Source of the DNA: Molanna angustata
Lineage: Eukaryota; Arthropoda; Insecta; Trichoptera; Molannidae
Reading direction: 5' to 3'
NCBI GenBank assembly: GCA_963576475.1
Contig: OY754964.1
Coordinates: forward strand, 50,073,473 to 50,137,472
Length of the DNA: 64,000 nt
This document shows, piece by piece, positions 34,246 to 45,600 of the stretch (position 1 is its first letter; every line of letters starts with the position of its first letter). The notes beneath the pieces were generated by a model that was not told the origin of the DNA, did no database searches, and worked only from the letters and a program-made list of their open reading frames with translations. A program made the translations under genes and the position numbers.

Positions 34246-35364
34246 TGTACCTAAATGGGACAAAAGATAATTGAACGATTGTGTTTCTACTTAAACGTTA
34301 GGTTTAATTTAATTTCTCACATCAAAATACATTCAAAATAATTTGTTGATTATAAAAATATAGTGCTAGGTATACTACAGCATAAAACATACGAGATGTG
34401 CTTGATATAATTTGAAAATGTGGAAATCCTCTGTTTGCAATACTTAACTTTGATCATAACCCATTTGTTTCAACTTTTTTAACAAAGATATATCCGACAT
34501 TGATAAAATGATAGGTGCGTTTTCCAAGCTCTAGTGTACTAAAGCAGACATTAGTACCTGGATAATCTATTTTGTATGAGCCCATATGTTTGTTGAGGTA
34601 ATGTTTGTGAGTGCAGAAAGTTGAGATTGTGGACCTATTTAGCGTGGAACGGAAACAATCACCTGGTTCATAATTGCACATAATTGTCAATAAAAATTGT
34701 AAACTGCTAGCCCTAGAACAGGATTTCCTAGGTGGACAGCAGTAATAATAATAAGTAATTAATTAAATAAATAAATATACTATGTTCATTCATATTTTGA
34801 TAATAAATTAATATAATGATTCTAAAGTGTTTGTGTAAACAGAGTGGAAATCCATTTTAATTTTCATTATTAATTAATTTGATATTTGATAGTTGAAGTT
34901 ATTTCTGTTGTTGTATTATTATATAACAAAATAGTTAATTGATTTTTCTTAATTATCAGTACGTAGATTTCCTTGAGATGATAAATATTTTATATCCTTA
35001 AAAGGGACGCGTTGTCCCTTTTGATGGAATCTGATTGTACTGGAATTGAATTTAATAAAGTCAAGAAGAAAAATAGAATTTGATAACATAAACATATTAT
35101 AGCGTCTAATGAAAAGCTTATTAAACGAGTACAAATTAAGAATTTTAATCTACTGAAACATGTTTTTCTCAAAGACGATTTCAATCATACACAACTTTTT
35201 TAAACAACAAAATAATATGTTCATTAATTTCGTCGACGGATAATCATGGTGAAACTTTGTGGTGACAAAGATTAAATTTCAACAATTTCACCGTTATTTC
35301 ATTACGATGCACTCTGGCGATGGACAATATGTAGGTACTTGGTGAAACTCCATAATGATGCAGG
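34246..35364. other. AT-rich stretch, no gene seen
   Basis: Short ORFs lie on both strands without motifs. No repeat-family match was found. Confidence 0.45.
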
Positions 35365-35437
35365 ATTGTAGGATTCCAAATCGCGACCACTGGATTACTA
35401 ACCCATCAAACTAACCACTCTGCCACCAATCTAGTAT
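35365..35437 (-). repeat. tRNA-derived SINE head related to 30226-30304
   Basis: The minus strand reads GGTGGCAGAGTGGTTAGTTT then GATGGGTTAGTAATCCAGTG and GTCGCGATTTGGAATC. It shares the anticodon arm and variable region (GTTAGTAATCCAGTG.TCGCG) with 30226-30304, but the T-loop is altered. Confidence 0.55.
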
Positions 35438-35445
35438 ATATGTTC

Positions 35446-35490
35446 GGTCAGGTTAGATTAGGTAAGGTAAGGTTATGTTAGGTTAGGTTA
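35446..35490 (+). repeat. Degenerate (TTAGG)n insect telomere-type repeat
   Basis: There are nine consecutive pentamers in register: GGTCA, GGTTA, GATTA, GGTAA, GGTAA, GGTTA, TGTTA, GGTTA, GGTTA. Four match exactly and five have one change. TTAGG is the ancestral insect telomere unit. This is a short interstitial block, and chance or a common AGGTT-type repeat remains possible. Confidence 0.55.
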
Positions 35491-35529
35491 TACATTCAAA
35501 AATGAGACTTATAAGAAGCATGTAGAAAT

Positions 35530-36374
<845 letters not shown>

Positions 36375-36600
36375 TAGATCCAGAAGAAGACATTGGAGAG
36401 ACCACGTAGCCAGGATGGACAATGATAGACTTGCATATATAGCAGCAAACGAAATTCCTTCTGGCCGCCGCGCCGCCTACCTGGTAGACCACCCAAGAGA
36501 TAGAAGGATAGCTAAACTTCGTCATCCCAGCTAGGCAGCCAGCCCAGCAAGGCAACTAGGTCTACTAAACGAAGAAGAAGACCTTTTAATAATTTTACAT
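36375..36600 (+). pseudogene. LINE C-terminal fragment (another family)
   Basis: The plus strand reads RRHWRDHVARMDNDRLAYIA then ANEIPSGRR, a stop, and ARQLGLLNEEEDLL with a GAAGAAGAAGA-like end. The HVARM.NDRLA and GRR.P.R pattern is the standard C-terminal tail of several arthropod LINEs. It is distinct from LINE-A in the linker. Confidence 0.65.
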
Positions 36601-37084
36601 GCAATTTAAAACGTTTCATACTATTCTATCTATGTATATAATATATAAATACGAGAAGCGAAAATATCGAGCTTCTTTTAAACAAACTGCACATATGGAG
36701 ATGGAGTGGTGGAAGCTAAAATTAGGTTTAACTTAATAATAACGCATGTTACAAATTCATTGAAAAAAAACATTAAAAAATATTTCACGTCCAACCATAG
36801 AATGTTTACTTTCGTACTATCAAGGCCAAACAGTAAGTGATAGCAGTTTTTTAACTTCAAACACCGAACATATTAAAAAATTTTTTTAATGAATAACGGA
36901 CGAATTTTGTCCTCTGCGCCATCAATATGTTGTATTTTATTTTAATTTTATATTTCTTCTTGGGCAACTAACAGGAACTATGTCAAATATTGATTTAACA
37001 CGCACTCAATAAAAAGTATCCGCATTCTGGAGACTTACGGTATTAATCTTCTCACAACTCCAGACTGAAAAAACAATAAATGTG
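36601..37084. other. No gene recognised
   Basis: AT-rich. 36960-37080 may be SINE body, because a similar CAGGAACTATGTCAAATATT / ACACGCAC stretch occurs at 32080-32115 beside the other SINE head. Confidence 0.45.
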
Positions 37085-37155
37085 TCTCTACCGGTAATTA
37101 AACCCGGAACTCTTGTATCCGCAGTCAGATATCTAACCAACTGAGCCACAATAAT
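37085..37155 (-). repeat. tRNA-derived SINE head next to the L2-like LINE tail
   Basis: The minus strand has GTGGCTCAGTTGGTTAGATA (A-box) and GAGTTCCGGGTTTAATTACC (B-box region) at tRNA spacing. Its 5' end touches the ATT-rich tail of the L2-like LINE. The flanking body is shared with 32080-32280, indicating a SINE family. Confidence 0.6.
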
Positions 37156-37735
37156 AAATATTAATTTGGGATGATTTTTATAGCGCTGTTTTTGTGATAA
37201 CCTCACCTCAAGGGCCCTTTGAATATATTAGAGGATTTTATAAGACTCGCTGAAGAAGTGGTTTTCAGGTGTTTCTTGAATAGGGCCAAGTTGTCAATTC
37301 GCCTCAGTTCAGGAGGTAGTTTATTATACGAGGCTATTTCAGCCACAGCAAAAGCACGATCACCGTAGTATTGACCGTAGTGTAAGGATGTAGTGTTGAC
37401 TCTATTTATTTCAGTTAACTTGCCAATCATGGATGTGGTGGCTGACCGAAGTGTTTGTTGTCGCTCGTTTACGGTGAGAGGGATGCAGAAGTCTGAAAGA
37501 TACGTGGGAGTCCACCCATGGATCGCTTTGAAAGTCAGCAAACATAATTTGTACTTGATTCTCTCTGGAACTTTTAGCCAGTGAAGATTTCGTAGATGGT
37601 TGGATATGTGTGAGAATTTCGCGGCTCCGGTGATTAGCCTAGCAGCAGCGTTGAAGACGGATTGAAGTTTGTTTAGCTCCAGCTTTGGGAGGTTTGCGTA
37701 GATACCATTACAATAGTCCAGGCAATGTCTCATAA
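37156..37735 (-). pseudogene. L2/Rex1-like LINE: RT C-terminal 176 codons and 3' end
   Basis: The minus-strand frame from 37733 to 37203 is open. It begins RHCLDYCNGIYANLPKLELN, with LDYCN and the following KLQSVFNAAARLITG, continues HISNHLRNLHWLKVPERIKY and KLCLLTFKAIHGWTPTYLSD, and ends with YNKLPPELRRIDNLALFKKH. This order is the diagnostic C-terminal module of L2/Rex1/CR1-type reverse transcriptases, downstream of the catalytic core. The catalytic domains are missing, so it is a 5'-truncated copy. The 3' tail is ATT-rich. Two shorter copies of the same family are at 12001-12228 and 24690-24895. Confidence 0.88.
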
Positions 37736-39579
37736 ATACTCTTGGTTTTGTTCATCTGTCTTCTTATTTATAACGTCCGATTTTATAACTTTTTGAGAAC
37801 GTTCCGTCTTAAATAGGTGCGTTCCTATATCATTTATTTCAGGTTGATATATTTTAATGCTGAAATAGATTTTTTTTTATTTAGTAGCGTTCTTACTTGA
37901 AATAAATCACGAACTAGTTCAATTCCCTATTCTATAACTACATTTTAGTCGAGTCAACTGTTTTTCCCCCACCACCACCCATTCTGCTTATGGAGACTAA
38001 TAAAGGCCCCTTGCAAAACTCTGAAAGAACACATAAAGAATATATGAAAAGTCCGGAGAACTTTAAAACTTTGCAGACACTTAATGTGAGCTAATCATGT
38101 GAAACATTAAAAAAAAAACTAGCTCACTGCTCAGTTATAGTGAAGGTTAGAGTACACTGAATTAAAGACAGAAAGTCTTGAAAGCCTTTAGTTGCTCTTC
38201 GTGGCTACAAGGTCCGCATGTCCAATGGGTCCAAAGAATTTCCCTCGAGCATCGTCGTAGAGTTCTCGTCGGAAAGGTGACACGGGGAAGTAAGTGCTCA
38301 GAAGAATGTTCAGGGTTATCACTAAGCTGACAAAGCTGTAGAGTCAACTGTCAAAACGTTCCCAATTTTAGTTTACACCTGTTTGGACGCGTACTTGTTG
38401 TTTTGACAGCAGTCCGGGATATTATATATGTTAAAAACATCAGTTGTGTATGAAAAAAAACAAAAAATGGATTATTTTCACGTGTTGCATTATCTTGAAA
38501 ATAAAAACAAGAGAATATTATTATTGATCAATTGAAAAGTAAGGTTAGGCGAGATAACATGAATAAACTTGGCCGAAAAGAGCGCAGTACCCATGCGTGG
38601 TCTGCGGCAAAGGCAATTTGAGTTCATATGATTATAATATATGGTACACTAATTTTATAGATTTTAGTTTTAAAAATAACGTTAGTTACAGAATAAGAAA
38701 TCAAGGTCAAACGACCCTATTTCTTAAATTTCAGAATGTTCCTATTTTAGTTCAAATAGTTACAGAAGTGGACGTAATATACATATTATCTTCTTCGCGT
38801 GTCCTTTCGGGTCCTCCCGACGATGTCGATCACTTTCAAAAGAAACTCTCCTTGTCTTGCGGTTCGGAACAGGTGCAGGAGGAACAGGTTAGTATTATAC
38901 ATACAATTTATTAGATAATAAATTAATCGATGACCAATTTAACCCATAATTCATTTTCCTATTTTGTTAACCATTTGAAAGGATAAATTTGTTCGAAGAA
39001 TAAGTTAATTTAAAAGTTAACACTTTTTTATGTTTTATATTGTACCTACATTGCACAAACATTCTTGTACCTTGTACAAAAATCGAGTCAAATAAATCAA
39101 AGTTTTCGTTATATTTTATTTGTAACGAACGAGGATATCTTACAAATCCTTTTCGTAGCTATTTTTGTACAATTTTGTTGTTATCAATAACAATAGGAAT
39201 TTCTTGTATAATGTCGTTAAACAAGAAATCGTCACGTGTAAGTTCTATTAATAATTTTGTCTTCATGAAAAGGTAAACCTTTAATTAATAATGTGACGTT
39301 GAAATTGTAATCCTTTTCAACATTAATTGCTCTTAAAGGAATTAAAATTCCTCTAATAGCCTCATTCTAATTAATGTTTGGGATATTAACGAGACGAACA
39401 TCCTCATTTTCAATTTATCAATCTTAAATAGACAGTACATCTAAATACTCTTAAATAAAAATGTTAAATTTTACTATACATTGTTTGAGCCATATGGACA
39501 TAATTTCAAATATTTTTTATAAAACAAATATTTAAATAAAAAAAAACGTTTTATTTCGCTCACCATACTGAGTGATCTA
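37736..39579. other. Unassigned sequence with an exon-like island
   Basis: Mostly AT-rich. A GC-richer block at 38160-38350 and another at 38785-38887 stand out. The latter is preceded by TTTCTTAAATTTCAG (a good splice acceptor shape, ending 38733) and followed by CAG/GTTAGTAT (donor shape at 38887/38888). The 154-bp stretch between is open in one frame, but the protein is not recognised. Confidence 0.35.
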
Positions 39580-39712
39580 TATATAAAAATGGATGTACGT
39601 ATATTTGTTTGTTTATTTGTATGTGGCCGATGGACTCCCAAACCAAACATACGATTGCGCTGAAACTTGGAGAATTTGTTCAGCTCATACCGGAGAAGGT
39701 TTATGCACTATA
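39580..39712 (+). repeat. Short repeat of the TATATAAAAATGGATGT type common in arthropods
   Basis: CTATATATAAAAATGGATGT then TTTGTTTGTTTATTTGTATG, GATTGCGCTGAAACTTGG and ATACCGGAGAAGGTTTATG follow a pattern I know as very frequent in insect genomes. The transposon class is not certain. Confidence 0.45.
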
Positions 39713-39865
39713 ATTTATTTATTAGATATTTCATAAAAAAAAATTAAAAATAAAAGTTGGTATTTAATTGATACTTAGTGGCATTTAATGATTCGGCGGA
39801 TATTTTGTGGTAGTAAATATTAACCATATTTGAATTATAAATAAGCTATAAACCACTTGTTTTTT

Positions 39866-39922
39866 GAGTCACTTCGCGACATGTTTCGGAAGCGCTGTCC
39901 TTCCATCGACCGGCGCGACAAG
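39866..39922 (-). ncRNA. Degenerate hammerhead-like motif, antisense to the adjacent PLE fragment
   Basis: On the minus strand GGAAG...CTTCC can form stem II, followed by GAAAC, AT, GTC and GCGAAGTGACTC. The core CTGATGA is damaged (TCGATGG), so activity is unlikely. It matches the 3' half of the ribozyme at 23062-23084 in layout. Confidence 0.4.
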
Positions 39923-40088
39923 ACTAAATACAGAACAAAAATGGAGAAAAATTCTATACACAGGACCTATTTCTATAAAAATAAAAAATACACTGCCAAC
40001 TAACATCAAAGCTGCATTTTACACCAACAACATCAGTAGATCATTATTAAATTCTAAAACTAAAAGTAATTACAAAGAAAAAAGTAGG
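39923..40088 (+). pseudogene. Penelope-like element scrap (RT-to-nuclease linker)
   Basis: The plus strand reads QKWRKILYTGPISIKIKNTL then PTNIKAAFYTNNISRSLLNS and KTKSNYKEKS. It aligns residue by residue with SWRRILFVN...FLPKDIRPAFYTDN..KSLMNSKDKDNKMENS of the PLE at 22098-22991 (residues 114-163). It stops just before the GIY-YIG domain. Confidence 0.75.
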
Positions 40089-40115
40089 TGGCTGAAGTTT
40101 GGAACGTTCGTCAAA

Positions 40116-40240
40116 CGTTCGATCGTTATAACGACGTTATAACGACGTTATAACAACGTTATAACGACGTTATAACGATCGAAAAAAACAACGTTATAAC
40201 GACAGTAACGACGTTATCGTTATCGATCGTTATAAAAAAA
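40116..40240. repeat. 11-bp tandem repeat of a perfect palindrome
   Basis: GTTATAACGAC repeats in tandem (40125-40178) and scattered to 40234. Each unit holds the self-complementary CGTTATAACG. It lies 125 bp left of the satellite array. Confidence 0.85.
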
Positions 40241-40264
40241 TTAAACAAGGATACAAGTACAAAA

Positions 40265-40324
40265 TCACTCCATTATGCCATGTCCCTGTTATTGTGGTAG
40301 GAAAAGAAAACCGAGTGTCAAAAT
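40265..40324 (-). pseudogene. LINE-A terminal scrap at the satellite border
   Basis: TATGCCATGTCCCTGTTATT then GTGGTAGGAAAAGAAAACCG resembles the inverse LINE-A 3' end (GCCATGTC...GGGGTAGGCAGAGAGAACC). Confidence 0.45.
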
Positions 40325-40364
40325 AATACAAATTTAAAAGTTCGAACAAACAACACATAATTAT

Positions 40365-42657
40365 TTTTTTTCTCGATGTCTAAGAATTTTTTTTGATATA
40401 TTCGTTAGATCATGCATCACAAATAGGTGAAGAAAAAATATTCTTAGTATATTTTGTCAGTTATCATCATAAAATCAGAATCCAATTTATTTGAATATTG
40501 TTGCTGTATAAAACGACTGCTTTTGACATTACGTGTTTGACATTTGCAGTATGAATTCTTTTAGTCTTTATAAAGAGCGGTGAAATAATAGAAAGACCTA
40601 TTCAAGGGTCATCTCTGATAAAAATATTTTTTCTCAATGTCTAAGGAAAATTTTTTTTTCAATATATTAGATAGATCATGTATCACAAATAGGTGAATAA
40701 AAAATATTAATATATTTTGTCCGTTATCATCTTGAAGTCCCAATCCAATTTTAAGGAGCGGTAAAAAAATTGTAAGAACTATTCATGGGTCATCTCTACA
40801 AAAAATATTTTTTCTCAATGTCTAAGGAAAATTTTTTTTTCAATATTTTAGTTAGATCATGTATTACAAAAAGGTGAATAAAAATATTAATATATTTTGT
40901 CAGTTATCATATTGAAGTCCCAATCAGATTTTGAGGTGCGGTGAAAAATTGATAGACCTATTCATGAGTCATCTCTGATAAAAATATTTTTTCTCAATGT
41001 CTAAGGAAAATTTTTTTTTCAATATTTTAGATAGATCATGTATCACAAATAGGTGAATAAAAAATATAAATATATTTTGACAGTTATCATATTGAAGTCC
41101 CAATCCAATTTTGAGAAGCGGTAAAAAAATAGATAGACATGTTCATGGGTCATCTCAGATAAAAATATTTTTTCTCAATGTCTAAAGAAAATTTTTTTTT
41201 CGATATATTTGTTGGATCATGTATCACAAATAAGTGAATAAAAATATTAATATATTTTGTCCGTTATCATCTTGAAGTCCCAATCCAATTTTAAGGAGCG
41301 GTAAAAAAATAGATAAACCTATTCATGAGTCATCTCTCATAAAAATATTTTTTCTCAATGTCTAAGGAAAAATTTTTTTTCAATATTTTAGTTAGAACAT
41401 GTATCACAAATAGTGAATAAAAAATATAAATATATTTTGACAGTTATCATATTGAAGTCCCAATCCAATTTTAAGGAGCGGTAAAAAAATAGATAGACCT
41501 ATTCATGAGTCATCTTTGATAAAAATATTTTTTTTCAATGTCTAAGGAAAATTTTTTTTTCAATATATTAGTTAGATCATGTATTACCAAAAGGTGAATA
41601 AAAAATATTCATATATTTTGTCAGTTATCATATTGAAGTCCCAATCCAATTTAAAGGAGCGGTAAAAAAATAGATAGACCTATTTATGAGTCATCTCTGA
41701 TAAAAATATTTTTTCTCAATGTCTAAGGAAATTTTTTTTTTCAATATATTAGTTAGATCATGTATTACAAAAAGGTGAATAAAAATATTAATATATCTTG
41801 TCCGTTATCATCTTGAAGTCCCAATCCAATTTTAAGAAGCGGTAAAAAAATAGATAGACCTATTCATGAGTCATCTCTGATAAAAATATTTTTTCTCAAT
41901 GTCTAAGGAAAAATTTTTTTTCAATATTTAGGATAGATCATGTATCACAAATAGGCGAATAAAAAATATAAATATATTTTGACAGTTATCATATTGAAGT
42001 CCCAATCCAATTTTAAGGAGCGGTAAAAAAATAGATAGACCAATTCATGAGTCATCTTTGATAAAAATATTTTTTCTCAATGTCTAAGGAAAATTTTTTT
42101 TTCAATATATTAGTTAGATCATGTATTACAAAAAGGTGAATAAAAAATATTCATATATTTTGTCAGTTATCATATTGAAGTCCCAATCCAATTTTAAGTA
42201 GCGGTAAAAAAATAGATAGACCGGTTCATGGGTCATCTCAAATAAAAATATTTTTTCTCAATGTCTAAAGAAAATTTTTTTTTCGATATATTTGTTGGAT
42301 CATGTATCACAAATAAGTGAATAAAAATATTAATATATTTTGTCCGTTATCATCTTGAAGTCCCAATCCAATTTTATGGAGCGCTAAAAAAATAGATAAA
42401 CCTAGTCATGAGTCATCTCTCATAAAAATATTTTTTCTCAATGTCTAAGGAAAAATTTTTTTTCAATATTTTAGTTAGAACATGTATCACAAATAGGTGA
42501 ATAAAAAATATAAATATATTTTGACAGTTATCATATTGAAGTCCCAATCCAATTTTAAGTAGCGGTAAAAAAATAGATAGAACTATTTATGAGTCATCTC
42601 TGATAAAAATATTTTTTCTCAATGTCTAAGGAAAATTTTTTTTTCAATATATTAGTT
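40365..42657 (+). repeat. 180-bp satellite array, left block
   Basis: Monomers repeat at 179-181 bp (for example TCTCAATG starts at 40633, 40814 and 40993). Conserved blocks are AAAAATATTTTTTCTCAATG, TTATCATATTGAAGTCCC, AATCCAATTTTAAGGAGCGG and CATGAGTCATCTCTGATA. The first monomer (from 40372) is exceptional at 261 bp: about 80 bp of extra sequence (CTGCTTTTGACATTACGTGT and neighbours) lies between the CCAATTT and GAGCGG blocks. About 12 monomers are present before the LINE insertion. Confidence 0.97.
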
Positions 42658-45600
42658 TATTTATTTATTTATTTATTTATTTATTCATTTAGGAATACAA
42701 ACAGTTACAGAAAATATGCATATAACTAATAGTAACATAGAATTCAAAGTTTATCTGCAACCTTACAGTATTCACAATATAAACATATGAAAGTGAAAAT
42801 TTGCAAAGTAATACAATACTAATAAAAGACAAAACAAGTAAAGAAGAAAGAAAAAAAAAATCAATTTAAATTAACTTAAATTAACATAAACGAAATGAAA
42901 TAGATAAGAAATTAATTATACAGAAATAAGTATTGAGGCGAGAAATAAATATTGAGGCGAGAAATAGAGAAACAAGAGTTATACATTAACATAATGATAA
43001 TAAAGAGAAAAAAAAACAAAAATACATAAAATAAAATTAAAATTAAGGAGCCATAATTCAATAAAAGAGATGGTGTAGTATGTTATGACAGATGATTAAT
43101 ATCTCAATGGAGTATGTGTATTATTATGTCATCGCGTGTTGTGGTGATGATTTTTGAATGTGTTTTATTTCGTGTTTGAATGCTGTGTATGATTTGGAGA
43201 AGATGTGTGTGTCTGGAAAGGTTTTGTTGTATTCATTGCACATTCTGTTGGTTGGTTTCCTAAATCCTGCATTTGTGTTTGAAGTTGACGGGAGGAAGAG
43301 CAAGTTGTTTCTTAGGCATCTGAGTGGTGCATGTATGTTAATTGAGCTAACGAGTGCTGGACAGTCAAACGTGCTATTGATTATTTTGTGTAGTGTTGTC
43401 ATGTCAAATAGGGTACGTCTCTCTTTTAGTGTGCATAGATTGTAATTATTAAGTAGGTCAGTGTATGGTAGTCGGGGATTCTGTGTTCTGTATTGCATAG
43501 TCTTGAGGTATTTTTTCTGAATTGTTTCAATTTTTTCGGCGTATATGTTGTAATGTGGATTCCATATTTGAGAGCAGTATTCGAGTTGTGAGCGGATTAA
43601 CGTATTATATAATATTAAATATGAGCTGGTTTTTTTGAATTCTTTAGTCAATCTCATCACAAAACCCATCATTTTATATGCTTTGTTGATTATGTTTTCC
43701 ACATGGATGTCAAAATGAAGTTTGCTATCAAACACAACTCCTAGATCCCGAATATTGTTGACTTTGTCAAGTGGATGAGTGTCGATGTAGTAATTATGTT
43801 GGATAATATTTTTATTTTTTGTAAATGTGATAGTCTTGCATTTAGCTAAATTAAGATATAGTTTATTTCGCTGACAGTAATCGTTTAATCTATTTAGGTC
43901 GTCCTGGAGAGCTGTGCAATCGTGTACATGTTTAATTTTAAGGAAAATTTTTAAATCGTCAGCAAATATTAAAAAATTACTATTTATGAAACATGAGTTG
44001 ATATCGTTAATTAATATCGTGAAGAGTAGTGGGCCAAGGATTGAACCTTGAGGTACTCCAGATGTTATTTTTACTTTATTGGAGGAATGGCCGTTGAGAA
44101 CAACTACCTGATGCCTATTTGTAATGTATGATTTTGTCCACCTGAGTAGGCTGCCTTTAATTCCATTATCTGATAATTTTTCCATTAATATACTATGGTC
44201 CACTTTGTCGAAGGCCTTCTTGAAGTCTGTATAAATTGAGTCAATTTGAATTTTGTCGTCGAGTGATTGGAAGAGATATTCTGAGTATACTAGCAAGTTA
44301 GTTGTCGTTGATTTGTTAGGCATGAAACCATGTTGCTCATCTACTATATTTCTTTTCACGGTTGCTAATATTTGTCCATGAACGATTTTTTCAAGAACCT
44401 TAGGTATTGCTGACAGTATTGATATAGGTCTATAATTTTCGATGTCATTTGTGTTGCCGCCTTTGTGAATAGGGGTAATGAAAGCTTTTTTCCATTTATC
44501 GGGGAATACCCCTTCTGATAAACACTGATTGAATATCAGCGCTAAAGGGTGACTTATTGAGTATGCAGTTTTTTGAAGAAAGAATGGGGGAATTTTGTCC
44601 GGGCCTGGACCTTTACTGATATCTAAGGAAATAAGAATTTCCCTAAGTTCACCTAGATTTATCCTGATAGATGACAGATTGACAGAATTATTACTATCTG
44701 GAATGATGTTGTTTTGGTCAGATGGTAATTCGGGTTCAAATACCGATTCAAAATAATCTGAGAACATGTTTGCTATTTCGTTTGGCTGACTGGAGGTTTT
44801 AACTTTGTATGTCATCGTAGAAGGATAGCCTGATGTAGTTTTTAGGGATTTAGTATACGCCCAGAAACTTTTAAGATTACTAGTCAAGTTATTCTCAATG
44901 TTAGCTATGTATGTTCGGTGATGATCTTTTAGTAATTTTTTGAAACGTCGTCGAAGTAAAGAATAGGAGTTGAAGTCTGCTTCGTTTCCGTAAATTTTCC
45001 ATTTCTTCCAGTACTTACATTTTTCTTTTGAGATATGGATTAGAGCAGGAGAGAACCAAATGGGATATTTGAGGCTGCGTGTTTTCTTGAGCGGTACATA
45101 TTCGTTGATGATTGTATAAATAATATCGTAGAAGTAATCAACGGCAGTAGAGGCATTTATGTCTCTAAAAATGTTTTCCCAGTTTGTATAAAGTATGTGT
45201 TCGTTGATCGCTTCGTAATTACCATTTCTGTAGTCAAATTTTTTCAGGTCTTGAATAGGCAATGTAGTTAGAGCTTGTGTGGATAAGATTATGTTCAGTG
45301 CTGGGTGATGTCGATCTTCGTGGGTGATTGGATCGATGGACTGAGTAACTGAGCAACGGTCATGAGACATAACTAGATCTAGTGTTTTATTATTTATGTT
45401 AGGTATTTTGTTATGTTGAGAAAGATTCATGAGAGACATTAAATTAATTAGAGCTCCAGCGACGGGATTTCTGATATTAATAATGTTATTTGTAGGTGAG
45501 TCATGTGTCCAATCTATGCTAGGAATATTGTAGTCTCCAAGTATGAGCATATTCATGTTAGTGTGTTGTGTGTATAGATTACATAATGTATTAAATTGTA

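Noticed and set aside
43158..43445. 95-codon plus-strand ORF
   Set aside because: It is antisense shadow of the LINE polyprotein C-terminus.
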